A DNA stretch of 64,000 bases. Source: Rusavskia elegans. Taxonomy: Eukaryota > Ascomycota > Lecanoromycetes > Teloschistales > Teloschistaceae. Positions 1-12,194 of this stretch are shown piece by piece. The notes below the pieces were generated by a model that did not search any database, was not told the origin of the DNA, and saw only the letters and a program-made list of their open reading frames with translations. Made by a program: the position numbers and the translations under genes. Positions within the stretch are counted from its first letter, which is position 1; every line of letters begins with the position of its first letter. Location of the stretch: NCBI GenBank assembly GCA_011316305.1, contig SAUG01000040.1, forward strand, positions 186,001-250,000, given 5' to 3'.

Positions 1-974
1 GAGCCCGAGGAATTCAAAAAAGAGTCGATGAAGAATACCACTACTCCGTGGTTATTGGTTCTGAAGTATGTCCACCTCTAAGTGGATGTCACTCGAAGGC
101 TGACATTGTTTGTTGTTGAGATTCTACTGGCTCCGCTTATCCGTTGTATCCCTGATTTGGTTCGTCTATGACTTCTCCGCTTATTCCTTCAGCATCTATT
201 CTACACAATGGATCAGCGTCATCTTGGGTGACGATACTTCGCTATGGAAAAGCTTCGGTTGGGGTACTCTGGTCAATGCTTTTTATCTTCCAGGTGCCAT
301 TGCTGGAGCTTTTATCAGCGATTGGATTGGACCTCGTCGAGCGCTATATACCTTTGTTTTCCTGCAAGGATGTGTAGGATTTCTCATGGCAGGCTTATAC
401 GGTATTCTGGATAAGCCAGCCAACATAGCGGGATTCGTCGTGATCTATGGGTACGTATCTGTCTCTAAGCTCAAACAAAATCCCGCCATACTATTTCAGT
501 GCCATCCTAGCTCTAGTTTCTAACCCGTAATTCAGTATCTTCCTTTCACTTGGCGAAGCCGGACCCGGCGATAACATTGGACTTGTTGCTTCCAAGACCT
601 CCGCTACCGCCATCCGTGGCCAATATTACGCCATTGCGGCTGCCTGCGGTAAGCTCGGAGCCTTCGTCGGCACCTACGTCTTCCCAATCATCCAAAAGAA
701 CGCTCCAGGCGGTGCCGAAAGCACTCGCGGCGGCCAGGATCCTTTCTTTGTCAGCAGCAGCCTATGCCTCTTCAGCGCGGCGCTGGCGTTTTTTATGCTA
801 CCCCATATCGGTCAAGATACGATCACGACCGAGGACATCAAGTTCAGGGAGTATTTGGAGGAGAAAGGCTGGGATACGAGACAGATGGGGACCAAAGAAT
901 ACCAGATGGGAAGCTCGAGTAGTGTGGATGTTATGAGAAACGAGAAGGTTGTGGAGGCGGAGGAAAAGGTTTGA
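1..974 (+). CDS. MFS transporter, GIT1/phosphate-glycerophosphodiester type (5' partial)
   Basis: This is the C-terminal half of a 12-helix major facilitator permease, most like the fungal GIT1 group that imports glycerophosphodiesters or phosphate at the plasma membrane. Three exons join in phase: 1-65, 121-450 and 536-974. The introns at 66-120 and 451-535 have GTATGT..AG and GTACGT..AG borders. The spliced protein reads through FYWLRLSVV, then several hydrophobic helices with an RR loop motif (DWIGPRRAL), then LGEAGPGDNIGL. It ends in a hydrophilic acidic cytoplasmic tail (KVVEAEEKV). The first helices lie left of the window. The general family is clear; the substrate is an inference from the GEAGPGDNIG-type loop, and a plain inorganic phosphate or sugar carrier cannot be excluded. 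Confidence 0.8.
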
Positions 975-1445
975 GGTTTGTGTCTGCTTTTGTCTTGGCT
1001 TTATACCCTTTTTTGTTGATAGCTAGCAAAGCATCTGATGAAGCTCTCCGGTGACCTTTCTGCTTGAAATGTTTTGTATCCCTTATTCTTGCGCGGTGCT
1101 TGTACCTAGCGCTCTGTGCTGCGAGCTTTGGATGGCAACTTTCGAAATTCTGTGCCTGTCCATGGTCATGTATTCCTTAGAAATTGAAAGACTCATCTTG
1201 ATTCCTTCTTTTACTCAATCAGATGGTTCCATGGTCTCTATACGATCCCATCCCATACTTCCATTGACTCATTATTCCCCATGAAGAAGCTGCACCCCAG
1301 CTACCTCCAGACAAAAATGACTATTTCCCACCACAGATATAAGTACAAGCCTTCCAGCGTTCCTCAATACCTCCCTTCCGCTCCATACTACCCTGCACAT
1401 CCTTCCCCTCAAACCCCCCCTCCCCCAAATCCACACCTACAAACC

Positions 1446-2278
1446 ATGGGCCTCCACGGAAGACTAAAACAAACTCTCAAAGAAGAATGGGCCAACTTCA
1501 AAGACCAAGCCTTCGACGACTGGGACAACCCCCGCCGCGAACGCATCGCCTACGAAGACCGTCACGGACATCAACTACAAGGCCCCAGAAATCCTCAGTA
1601 CCCCCGACGTGGTCCTCGTCAACATCATCATCGCCGCGACGACCACGAAGACAACCAAGCACTCATACACGCCCGAGACCGCGAGGACCGTCGACGTGGC
1701 CGCGAAATCAAAATGGCGTTTGATCTCGGTGTCGCGGAGACGGGACGCTATTACGAGAGGCAGAGGGGCGATGAATGGATGATGAAGAGTCAGAGACAGG
1801 AACATTTGAGGGGGCAGGAGAGGAGGAGGCATGAGGTTGAATCGAGGAGGATGAGGGAGGAGGGGAGGAGGAGGGAGGAGGGGAGGAGGAGGGAGGAGGA
1901 GGCTTGGTATATAACCCCTTTTGATCGTATTCTAGGGATACGGTCTGCTGACGTGGTCAGGGCCTATGGCATCGACGAAGGTTTCGAAGACGGTTATCAA
2001 ACGCGCGCTCGTGAGGATAGAGGCCGGAGACGATATGCCAGACAGGGGCAGGGGCAGGGGGGATTTGGGTTTCCACCCGGCTTCGGTCCTGATCCTTATG
2101 GGGGTTTTGATCCTTTTGAAAGCTATGACCCTCGCGGCGGCGGGCGGTAAGTCCTTACTGAGATTTGATGTTGATGGAGTGCTGAGGTTGATGGGAAGTG
2201 AATGCTAGGCCGCAGCGATCGTCGAGCCCGCCGAACCATGCGAGGAGGATTGAGTGGGATATGGAGATGCCGGATTAG
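1446..2278 (+). CDS. Hypothetical basic low-complexity protein
   Basis: Not recognised as a known family. The reading frame opens at 1281, but the ATG at 1446 has a better context (ACCATGG) and begins the conserved-looking part, MGLHGRLKQTLKEEW. The protein is very rich in Arg, Glu and Asp. It includes a perfect short repeat block (EEGRRREEGRRREE) encoded by a purine-rich GGGAGGAGG repeat near 1850-1905, and a Gly/Pro/Phe-rich tail. The frame meets TAA at 2148, but that TAA lies inside a consensus donor GTAAGT at 2147. Splicing to the AG at 2207-2208 keeps the phase and gives a tail ending RIEWDMEMPD with stop at 2278. I prefer that two-exon model; the single-exon version ends at 2150. Confidence 0.5.
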
Positions 2279-3008
2279 AAAAGGGAGGGGTAGGGGCTAT
2301 TGTGGGTTAATGGTTGGGTGGTCGTGATATCTTGTTGTTGGCAGGGAGAGACAATGTTGCAGAGCCATCGTGTTGTAGGTATGCGCTGGTTCCTATGGAA
2401 GATTCTGTCATATAATTCGGTACAGTACTAAACCATGACGTTGCTTATGACCAACGACTTCCAACTATAGTCTCCCAAGTTGCCTCATATGTCGATCCTT
2501 GCGCATCGAAAAGGGATTTGATAAAGAAATGGGACACCCAACCGCTCCTTCACCGAGGACACATGCAACTAGGAGTCTCGAACACACGATCGCCCCTACC
2601 AAACCAAGCCTTATCCCGGCACTGTGGCAAACGTCCCTGTTCGCGATTGCGGAGCCATAGCAAGACACGCTTTTTGGTACTTGGATACAAACCACCCGAA
2701 CCAGCAAGCCACCAGTAGTGGTTCGAAGCAAGCCCCGTGGACTTACACGTAAACAGAGCCACCTCCTTTTCCAATTCTTTCCTGGCCTGTCCCGGAAGAT
2801 ACAAGTATCGCTCATTCGAAATCCTTCCCAACATCATCCCTGGTCCGAAGCAGGAACCATTGAAAGAATTACGACCCCAGGGCTGATGATCGCTCAAAGG
2901 ACGAGAGCCTAGTTGTACAGTGCTTCTCCAGACGATGACACCCAATCAGATGTAAGGACTTCTGCGTATCCTCCAAGATCTTCAGCATGATCGATTGGTG
3001 TATGTGTA
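2279..3008. other. Intergenic, no supported gene
   Basis: Open frames on both strands here are short. A minus-strand frame of 131 codons (2550-2945) has no recognisable domain, signal peptide or splice context, so I do not call it. No repeat or RNA gene was seen. Confidence 0.4.
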
Positions 3009-3581
3009 TCACTGTTCATCGACGTGTGTTTCATTTGAAAGTAGTACAGGAATCTTAAATCTCCGTCCTGTAATGGTGTTGCCGAAGTCGTCAATATAGA
3101 TTTGGGTGCTGCTGGTGTGCTCGGAGGCAAAGTATCTGACGTCTCGAACGGTTATGACGTCTGGGTACTTCCGGGCCAAATCGCCAGGTTGGCTGGGGTC
3201 CTTCACAACTGACGCGCTGCCCGCACCCCACCGTGGTACCTCCATCCGCCAGTTTGGACCGCCCTGCTCGCTCGTGACGATATCGGAAAAGCATGGACGC
3301 TGGGAATGGCGACCGAAGATCGTTGTAACCGGATCTTGAGATTCGATATTAGCGAACGCGACCAATTCGGCACGAAACCATCCATAGCCCTTGCCGTCGT
3401 TAATGTCAAGATCAAGAGCCTCGCAGCAGACAGAAGGGTGTATTCCAGTCTTGCACACTTGGAAGGTCGCGGGCTTAGCAGATTCAATATTGGCGAATGC
3501 CACGATTGCACCTTCCGTGACGGCAGCGGCCCAGTGTACAAAAATAGAGAAGCAGCATAAGAGAGGAAATCCCCAGAACAT
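3009..3581 (-). CDS. Small secreted cysteine-containing protein with internal duplication
   Basis: A 190-residue protein with a clear signal peptide: a hydrophobic stretch at residues 2-19, MFWGFPLLCCFSIFVHWAAA, with likely cleavage after Ala19 or Ala20. The mature part has four Cys (43, 52, 53, 97), enough for two disulfides. The octapeptide VAFANIES occurs twice, at residues 27-34 and 74-81, and the surrounding DNA is similar too, so the gene holds an internal duplication of about 47 residues. There is no membrane anchor after the signal. No enzyme motif was recognised. Small, secreted, lineage-type proteins like this are often extracellular or effector candidates, but nothing here proves that. 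It is intronless as modelled. Confidence 0.55.
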   Translation of the reverse strand: MFWGFPLLCCFSIFVHWAAAVTEGAIVAFANIESAKPATFQVCKTGIHPSVCCEALDLDINDGKGYGWFRAELVAFANIESQDPVTTIFGRHSQRPCFSDIVTSEQGGPNWRMEVPRWGAGSASVVKDPSQPGDLARKYPDVITVRDVRYFASEHTSSTQIYIDDFGNTITGRRFKIPVLLSNETHVDEQ

Positions 3582-4439
3582 TGTAAGATGAAAGAGAAAA
3601 CACGTGGAGTCGTTTCAGTATAACCGATGAAAGTGAGATTGTCGATTCACTAAGTTAATGAAATGTGAAGTTAAGGAACGGGACATCCAAAGCTTTTTCT
3701 GGCTCATGCAAGAACCCTTTCGCCAGCATAGCTAAATGATCTGAGAGCAGATATATGCCGCCCGTAGAGGACTTACATATACGGAATGGAGCGGATATCG
3801 GAAGAGAATCAACTGACCCGAGAGCGCATTGTTGTGTGCTTCAGCCGCTCCGTTCACAGATAGAATAGACATGATTGTCCGTTCGCTGTATGTAAACTTG
3901 CCTCCTTTCTATACCGGCTCGCTCGGATGGTGGGTTAGTCCCTTGGGAGAACGCAGTGTCTCGCCAGTCTGTACTCCGTCGAAGATTCGATCCTACAGCG
4001 TTAGATTGCCGATAGTAATTACTCACAACCCCTTTCCTCCTGTCCCGCATATCTTTCCCTGATTCCGCATTACCGTCCCCCTGGAATTCCCCCTCCAAGA
4101 GCTCCTCCTCGTAGTTATTGGCGGATTAGCAGGCCTGAATTCTGGCGACCTTCCTCCTGGAGAAGCGGCTATAAGCCGGCGGACGGTCAAACGATCGTTG
4201 AGATGTTCTGTACAGAAGAGTGTTGCAGAGAGATGAAATCGAAAATGGGGTTTCGTCCAGCATGTGCAATAAGATTGGGAGCCAGGCATGCATGAGGAAC
4301 TGAGAATATATGTACATGAAAGGCGCGACAGCCGCCGCGCGCCTGATCGAAGCTCAACTACACAACTACTCCATCCCAAGAGCTGGAGGCACTGTAAAAA
4401 TCTCCTCTTCAGATCCTTATCCCGAGAGGGACTTCTAAG
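3582..4439. other. Intergenic, likely promoter region for flanking divergent genes
   Basis: This separates the minus-strand secreted protein from the plus-strand C3HC zinc-finger gene. Only short frames without domains are present. No repeat, tRNA or transposon signal was seen. Confidence 0.4.
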
Positions 4440-5956
4440 ATGCCTTCGTACGCCCTGAGTACAACGAAGCGTAAGTTCCATAGCATACTCGATTCCATAG
4501 CAAACGGCTCCACCGCTTCACTCGACGCAAATAACAATCAACACAATGCCTCAATCACCACGCTTGCGCCCTCGCTCGAACCCTGCGCGAAGAAGCTCAA
4601 AATTTCAAGACCTCCATCAACCCCCAACCCCCCGAGCTCTCTCCTTCATGCGCGATCAACATCGAATCGCACCGTCACTCCCCGAACCTCGAGCGCTTCA
4701 GTCATGACCGAAGAGAAGAAGCCCCCCAACTTCGCACCATGGGATCGCAATCATTTCCTCAGTCGCCTAGAGACGTTCCGGCATGTCGACAAATGGATGA
4801 GCAAGCCAGATGAGATCAATGAAGTGCAATGGGCAAAGAGAGGCTGGACATGTGTGGGCAAGGAGACGGTTGGGTGCGTAGGTGGATGTGGTAATGAGGT
4901 CGTTATCTCACTGGAGCCGAGTCGAGAGGAGGAAAACCCGATCCAAGGCCTCAAACGGTCTGAAGAGGCGGTTGACGATTACTACGACTGGAGGGACGAG
5001 GCGCAAAAGGAATTGGTGAAGAGATATACAGACATGATCGTTACGGAGCATGATGAGGGATGTCTCTGGCGGAGGAAAGGTTGTGATGGTACGCTTCCCC
5101 TCATTGATTGTGATTTTGTATACCATATTCTAATTTTCCTGTTATTCCAGCCAGCATCCACCGCATCCCCCTCGTGCAACAAGCAACAACCCTCCTATCC
5201 CTCCGCCACCGCTACAAATCCCTCACCGCAATTTCCTCCCCCCTCCCCTCCAACATCTCCGCACCTCCAAACCTCAACATCTCAAAACTCATCCCCCACC
5301 TTTTCCACATCCTGCATCCAACCCCTTCAAGACCCTCCACTACCGACCACCCTTCCTCTCCAACCAGCATCCCCCCACCTGAATCTTCCGAAACATTCAC
5401 CCCCCCAACCATCAACCCCCGCGCCCTGACCCTCGCCCTCCTGGGCTGGCAAGCCGACACCACCGCTCCGATTCCCGGAATCGCAAACTGCGAAACCTGT
5501 TTCCGCCGCCTGGGACTCTGGCTCTACAAATCCCCTCCTTCCTCACCCACTGGATCTTCACCCTCATCCCCAACATCATCACCACCCCCAGCCACACCAA
5601 TAATCACCCGCCTCGACCCTCTAAGCGAACACAGAGACTACTGCCCCTGGATCAACGTCCGCTCTCAAACTCGCAATCCGGTCCTCACAGAAACGGATCT
5701 TCCGGGCTGGGCCATCCTGCAGAATATGGTGCTGAATCTGCGGCCGCCCGGGGGTTTGCATCGTGTTGTGAGTGCATCAGGGGGGAATGGTGCTGGTGGT
5801 GGAACGACAGGGGTGGATGGTGCGGGAGAGGTGGAAGAGGAGACGAGGTCGATAGAGGAGAGAGATAAGGAGAGGTGGGCGAGGTTGAAACGGTTGAAGC
5901 AGGTTTTCCGGATTAAGAGGAAGCCGAAGGAGGGTGGGGATGGGAAGAAAGCGTGA
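4440..5956 (+). CDS. C3HC zinc-finger protein, Rsm1/NIPA-like
   Basis: Two exons (4440-5088 and 5151-5956) join through a 62 bp intron to give about 484 residues. The N-terminal ~90 residues are Ser/Thr/Pro-rich and probably disordered. The C3HC/BIR-like zinc domain follows: PWDRNHFLSRLETFR, then WMSKPDEINEVQWAKRGW, two Cys pairs around GKETVGCVGGC, and HDEGCLWRRKGC, with splicing to ASIHRIPL. A second Cys/His module (NCETCFRRLGLWLY and HRDYCPWINV) matches the C-terminal half of the family. In fission yeast, Rsm1 takes part in mRNA export; NIPA is the animal relative. The long Pro/Ser inserts are typical of filamentous fungi. The C-terminus is basic (RIKRKPKEGG), consistent with a nuclear protein. 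Confidence 0.8.
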
Positions 5957-6702
5957 TGGGAAGAATCGAAGTTTTCGACAAAGCGTCATGGGTATTGCAG
6001 TTGGGAGGAATGATGGTTTGTATTATGGATGCTTAGGTTAATGACATGGCGGTGGCCCAGAGAGCAAGAAAGGATACCCGGGCTGGATTTTGATAGGAAC
6101 AATCAAATTGCGACTTGTTATGCGATTAGTGAAATGCCATTGACATGCACCGAAGTCCATTCAATTCACTCTCGTCGCGTCATAGCAAAAGCTGCCATAT
6201 CCCGACCCTATTTTCTTACTACATGAAGCGTACGTTCATAGCAGCTGTCCAGTGACATTACAGCAATCGTTAAGACAAATTCCCACATCGAGGTACCGAC
6301 CGCAACACGCCCTCCACTACTGCGATTGATCTTCGACATGAACGAGCCACGAGCATTCCAACGTCTACATTCAAATGATTATATATACCGGATAACGACA
6401 AAATCATGTACACGAAGTCATCACCGTAAACAGCCATGCCTCCCCAAACCCAACAATCGGGCGCTTTGCAATAAGACGCCAGATGCTATGCGCCCTTCTC
6501 TTCATATAACGCCTTCGCTGAGGTCGCTCGCTACTTTGCGCGACGAAACGCCACTGGTACGTAAAGGCAAACCATTGGATCAAATCAACGCCCGCTGTGA
6601 TAGATGAGAGTACTAGTTATACGCGAGTACATTGAATGGGTATCGGTCTTGACGCCCAGCGTCAGAGATTCAGCGGGATGGGTATATCTTTAATGTAGGT
6701 GA
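5957..6702. other. Intergenic, convergent 3' ends
   Basis: This is the 3' region between two convergent genes. Only short, domain-free frames occur (for example 6326-6607 plus). Nothing else was seen. Confidence 0.4.
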
Positions 6703-9700
6703 TCAGAACGCTTTCACTTGCGGTGCTCCATCTTTCGGTTCACCTTCGCTCTGTCCCCTCTCTGAGGGTAGACTTGCAGCATCTGGAACAGGGGCAGCAT
6801 CGAGGTTGCCGGACTTGCCTGGATTCTCAGGTGCTGATTTGGCATGAACCGCATCAGTGTTCAGACCATCGAGTCGATCCTGCTCCTTAGTGATTGGGTC
6901 GTTATCCTGTTGCGGTGGAGCGGGTGGCATTTCGGTGCTCGTGACAGGCGCAGAAGCCGAAGGTGTTGTAGAAGCGTCGAAGATATCCTTGGGCAGGCTT
7001 GTAAACCAGCCTCCCTTCTCCCACTGCCCAGGTGCATACAGGCAGCTTTCTCTTGTCTTTTCCTCCACAATGCCAGTAAGTAGAACACTCAGCCGTGGGA
7101 AGTCGATTGGCTTCAGGATCCAGCCATCAAAGCCAGCGTCGATGTACTTCTGCCGCTCTTTTTCAATCAGCGAGGCGGAAACGGCAAAGATAGGTATCCG
7201 ACTGTTGAGGGCCGCGCGTGCTGAAATCGGGTCCTTGGGATGACTCTTCTCAAAAGATCGAATCATCTTAGTTGAGGTAAGTCCGTCAACAATAGGCATC
7301 TGCAGTACCGTCAGCTGTGGTTATCTCGGGACGATTAACAACACGAACCTGCATGTCCATCAAGACCACATCGAACGCAGCTGGGTTCTCGCCATATGCG
7401 CTCGAGCAGTCTTCGCCGTTTACAGTCAGATGCGTCGTATGTCCGAGTTTATCTAGCCTCTTCTTCACTATTCTACTGTTTATAGGATCATCCTCCGCTA
7501 CCAGTATTTTGAGATGATCGGCATTTGGTGGCTGCGGTGGTTTTTTAGGCACATCGAAGAGCACTCGTGAAGGCGTACGAGGACCGGCTGTGGCAGGGGA
7601 GCCAAAGCCTGATTTCCCAGGCATCCGTACGGATCTGACAGGTGTTCTCATATCAAAGACAGGAGCTTCACCAGGGCCTGCTTCGATTTGATGAGGCTCC
7701 TCGACCACTAAACCACCAGCGGATTGTGGTCGTGACCGTGTACCGGAGTGTCTCGATAAAGGTCTCCGCGGCGTGCCGTCAACAGTCGCAGATTTGGGTT
7801 TTACGGCGGGTTCTTGGATTGCCTCGATAAGTCTGTTGACATCACTTCTCGCACTCGCCGCACTCTGTATGCTGGTCATACTCATTTTGCTTCTGACGCT
7901 GTCTACGCTTTCGGTGCTTGTTCTCCTGACCATGCTCTCCCTAGGAGATGAAGCTGCGGCTTTCTGCGCGCTCTTGTTGACAAGCAAAATCTCTCCACGC
8001 TCGACTGGGGGTGTCACAGGCTGAGTACCTCGAAGATTTGCCTCCGCATTCTCATTGTCCTTGACTAGGCGTTCAGAGTTCTCTTCATCTGAAAGCCGAA
8101 AATTCATCTGTAAGACAAATCTAGACCCTTTTCCTTCCTCAGATTTGAGTCTTAACTGGCCATTCATGTTGCGGATGATACGGGCAACAAGCGCAAGCCC
8201 CAGACCAAGAGTTCTTTTTCCTTCGCCTGAAGATGTGATAGTCTTATTATCAGTTCCAAGCTTCTCTTGTAAGCTCTCGTCACTCTCTGTCTGGACTTGT
8301 TCCAGTTCCCTGAAGAGAGCATCGAGTTTCGTCGGAGGCATGCCACACCCAGTATCCTGGATCACCACGTCAATGTCAATTCGATCCTCGATGCGAGGCC
8401 CTAAGTAGGTCTCGACAGTGACCGAGCCGGACGATGTATGCTGTATCGCATTGGCGATGACGTTAGATATTGCCTGCCGAACACGTCGTTGGTCGCCCAC
8501 AACTCTTTGTGGTAAATCCTTGTTTTCAACGAGTTCGTACTCGATCTGCTTCCGCTTCGCGTCTCCAAGAAAAGCATCGGTCGCCTCTTTTATTGTGGCT
8601 GGAAGGTCGAAGACGTCGTCCTTGATCAAGTTTTGACCTTCTTCGGTCTTGGTTAGATCGAGAAGATCATTGATCACGTATATGAGCGACTTTGATGCAG
8701 AATGTGATTTGGCTAGGTTTTCTCGAATGTCCTGATCGATGGTTCCTTCGAGGGCAATCTCTAGGTAGTTGATGATCGCATTGAGAGGGGTTCGGACCTC
8801 ATGCGCTGAGTTTGCAAGCAACAACCGAGTTAGTTGTGTATTTTGTACGGCTTGCTCCTTCTGCCTCCAGACCTCAATGAACTTCCCATAGACGAGACAC
8901 AGAACAGCAGCTGTCTCGATCTGTTCTTCCGTCCATTCTTTACACTTGCCGGCCACTGTTTCGCTCCAAGTCTTGAAACTCTTTCTTGGTTCGAGATAGC
9001 CTTCGGTGCCCTCCTGGATAAATTTCTCGTAGGGATTACCAGCCCATTTGACTTCTCTCATCTGTCCCTTCCGGAAGAATACAATGAAATCGCTACCACT
9101 AACTGAAAGTGGCACAAGCAGAAGCCCAGCCAAGACCGTGAATCCAGGAGGATATCGCAGGTCTGGGAAGTCGAGCCGAACATCCACAGAGTCCATAACG
9201 GTTGTGAACTTTCGCAACCTCATATACTCAAGGAGCGCCAAGGCTTCTTGTGTCTGATCCAATTTCCCCAGCACCTTGGTCTCTTCTCGAATCGAAAGCA
9301 ACCCACAATCGGCGTCAAAGAGCTGGAGCAAGTCGTCTGAGGAGGCAATGATATAACCTGCCGGATTCTTCTCCGATGGTACCGTGTTGATCAGCTTCCG
9401 GGCTTGCAATCTTGAGGCATATGATAGTCGTTCGATGTTTCGTGAAGCCGAGTCTCCAACGAGACGGCACATTTTTCGGATGGGAAACGAGACCCGCATC
9501 CCCTTAGAACCATAAGCATGACACGCAATCAGTCCCCATAGCTCGTTGAATGCGTTGATGGAGATGGACATGGAAGCACGAACGGCCATGTTTGCTAGGT
9601 ATTTGATATGAATAGGGGACATTGCCCGGAGATAGGCAAAGGTCAGGTCCAGGGGGGTTTCAAGGTCGGCGACTGTTCGACATACAAGACGAGCGGTCTC

Positions 9701-11308
9701 TTGGTCGCGGTCGTAGAGCAAGCGAACTTTGTTGATTTTGTACATATCGCGGGCTTGTTTGGGAATGTCCGAAGCTGGGAAGTTGAGGCCCTTATAGAGG
9801 TCCTTTGTGGCCCGAGGATCTACAAGCTCAGTCACGACCCGCCCATTCCAAGCCTGGTCGAACTGATATATCATCACACGGTGGAACCCTGTCAATTCCT
9901 TGACTACTCCTACGAGTATCTTGAGGAAGGAGTCTAAGTTTGGGGCATTCGCTAGCTGCTCTTGCACCTGGGACATGATGTTGAAGACTTCCATTGCAGC
10001 CGCCTCGCCCTTTCTTTTCCTTGCCGTGCGTAGCACCCGAAGCGGTTTGCTCATGTTGACTGTACTTTCTGCTAATTCCTGGTCGGTGGGGACGCTGTTC
10101 AATGTGTCTTCGGGGGGATCAGGTGTGCCTTCGCCTTGAGGAATGAGAGGGTTGATAGGATCATCATCCAGCTCGAACTCGCAGATGACCAGATCCCGGT
10201 TGGCCTCGTTTATGTGCATTGCACACCAAAGTTTGTAAGATCTTGTGGATGCAGGAGGCCGTATTGCCATTGTGAAGACTTCGGGTCCATTCGTGGCTGG
10301 ATCTGAATCCTCGTCGCGGATGAAATCAATATGGTCCAGCAAATTGTCTGCCTGATCGTCGTTGAGAATGTCACAGAAGCTATCGAGCCCAAACAACTGT
10401 TTTGGGGTGTATCCAATGATCTGCTTGGAGTTTTCGCTCACGATCCTAACCCTAAAACGGCCTTCATCCTCTTCTCTCAAGGCGACCAGCAGACCGAAAC
10501 TCTGGATTGCACCAGGGATATGGATTGGCTCATCTTCGCATCTTTGCAGTGTATCGCCATCGCGGCCAACAATGACAGCATGACCCTCATCCGTGACGAC
10601 ATGTTTGAAGCGTGCAGTAAGGATTCCTCCAGTCTCGTCCTGCGTGGTCCTATTGTCTGAAACGTTTTGGGGTGCTGAAGCCCTCATGGCGCTCTCCGAT
10701 CTGACCGAATTGGTGTCCATGAATGTTGACATTTGCCCCGCGCCTCCCATTCGCTCCCGGTCGCCACGCTGTGATGTAACCCCCCCTCTTGCCCCGGAAC
10801 CTGGCCACCCTGCACCATCGCCAGGAATCGATGGACTTCTCGGTGTCGAAATGACGGTAGGTGTTTTAGGTACGCTTTCGTCAATATATGCAACACTACT
10901 CAATGAATGCCGTCGCGAACGGGGGATAGTTTCTCCAACACTGCTGGCAGTTGACCTCCTTGGCAGGGCCATGCCTGGAAAACCATCGTCACCCTGCTCC
11001 GACCTCGGTACTGGCGTTTGCGTTGGATCAACTGACACAACCGACCTCATAGGAAACACTCGATCTTCAGCGGAAGTACCCATGAAAGACGCTTCCGACA
11101 CGGATGATGAAAAGGGAGAGCTGCTACTGGTGGGAGTTTGATATGATTTGCGTAGGTTCTGCTGGGGAATCCTCTGAGGATCTTCGTTCGGCAAGGGGGT
11201 TTGTCGTAATAGTTCCGATGTGGAGCGTTGGTGCCTTGGACGTTCAGGAAGATTGTTTCGAGGAGCGTCATCGGAGTTTCTCGAGGGCTGTGGGGTGCCG
11301 GACGACAT
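6703..11308 (-). CDS. fphA: Phytochrome hybrid histidine kinase (FphA-like red-light sensor)
   Basis: A 1518-residue photoreceptor in two exons (7349-11308 and 6703-7299), with a 49 bp intron. Order: disordered Ser/Pro N-terminus (1-240); PAS-like domain with QRCEDEPIHIPGAIQSFG, whose Cys257 is at the usual bilin-attachment site of fungal and bacterial phytochromes; GAF domain (about 430-610) with PASDIPKQAR and SPIHIKYL; PHY domain (about 620-820); histidine-kinase H box NSAHEVRTPLNAI with phospho-acceptor His836; N box (NVIANAIQHT); G boxes (DTGCGM, LGLGLALV); a long linker; and a C-terminal receiver with VAEDD and Asp1318 in LMDMQ. The receiver is completed by exon 2 (FAVSA, KPID). In Aspergillus FphA represses sexual development in red light. 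All catalytic residues I could check are present. Confidence 0.93.
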
Positions 11309-12194
11309 GGTGGTAGTAGTAGACTCTTATAGACGTTTGCGGCCGCCCGAGGTAGAGAGTGGGAATGTTGATGGGACGAAGGGAGAGACCGGATACTGAA
11401 TTGTTGGACACCTCGTCTGGAGCCAGACGCGGTGGACGTCTAGGTCGTACATTGACTCATGAGACTGCTATCTAATGATGGAGACGAAGAGAAAGTACCA
11501 CAAACAGCGTGGTTCCGCCAGCACAATGGCATGCCTCGGTCGATGTCGCAATGTCGTTGACGATGTTCCAGTGGCAAATAACCGGTATAATCGCCCTATC
11601 CACTATCAAGAACTAGTCCCACACCCCTGTCGATAAAATGTCACTGTACCGCCTGCCGCCGGGTAAACGCCTTTCCACCCCTTACAGTACCTTACCTAAC
11701 TTCCCTTTCCCAATGATCGCTTTCACTCTCATTCGTTGACCAATCTCTTCTGAATATCTGTCACAGTGAAATGCAGGGTCTCAGGATGAATAGGGTCCTA
11801 GGAAGAATAGACTGAATCGAATCGTCGCCAAAGGTTTTACCCCGTTGGCCACTGAACATGGATCCCGCGTGTTGCAGTCAATCCAGAGCTGGTACCATAC
11901 GGGATTCCACCTTGCCGAGTCTCGCGCGACAAGATGGAGACCTTACTCAAGGTATCGATGCTTACTGATCAATCGTTGGATGCTATTTGCACAATGGAAA
12001 TCTGCTTTCTACACCTGAGCAGCCGGTACAACTTCTCGTCGACACAAGCATATAATAGACAAATCTTTGACACAAAGAGCATGTACGGTGTAAAAATCCA
12101 TGACAGCGTCCAAGCCAGTTTTCTTTGTATAAGCGTGCGTGCTCCTTACTAGGGTGACCGCTCCCCTCTTCGTTATACATTGCGGTACTCGAGC
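11309..12194. promoter_or_regulatory. Upstream region of the phytochrome gene
   Basis: Nearly 900 bases with no supported gene, lying between the phytochrome start and the 3' end of the DUF6594 pseudogene. It should contain the phytochrome promoter and 5' leader. I recognised no specific binding site. Confidence 0.35.

Noticed and set aside
2560..2640. A GTTCGAGAC stretch resembling a tRNA T-loop on the minus strand
   Set aside because: No matching D-arm, anticodon arm or acceptor stem could be folded around it.
2550..2945. A 131-codon minus-strand frame downstream of the secreted protein
   Set aside because: No domain, no signal, no start context; could not be joined to the neighbouring gene.
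6326..6607. A 93-codon plus-strand frame between the zinc-finger gene and phytochrome
   Set aside because: Composition and lack of any motif suggest chance; it lies in the 3' flanks of two convergent genes.
9608..9937. Long antisense frames across the phytochrome gene
   Set aside because: They are reverse-strand shadows of a strongly supported coding region.
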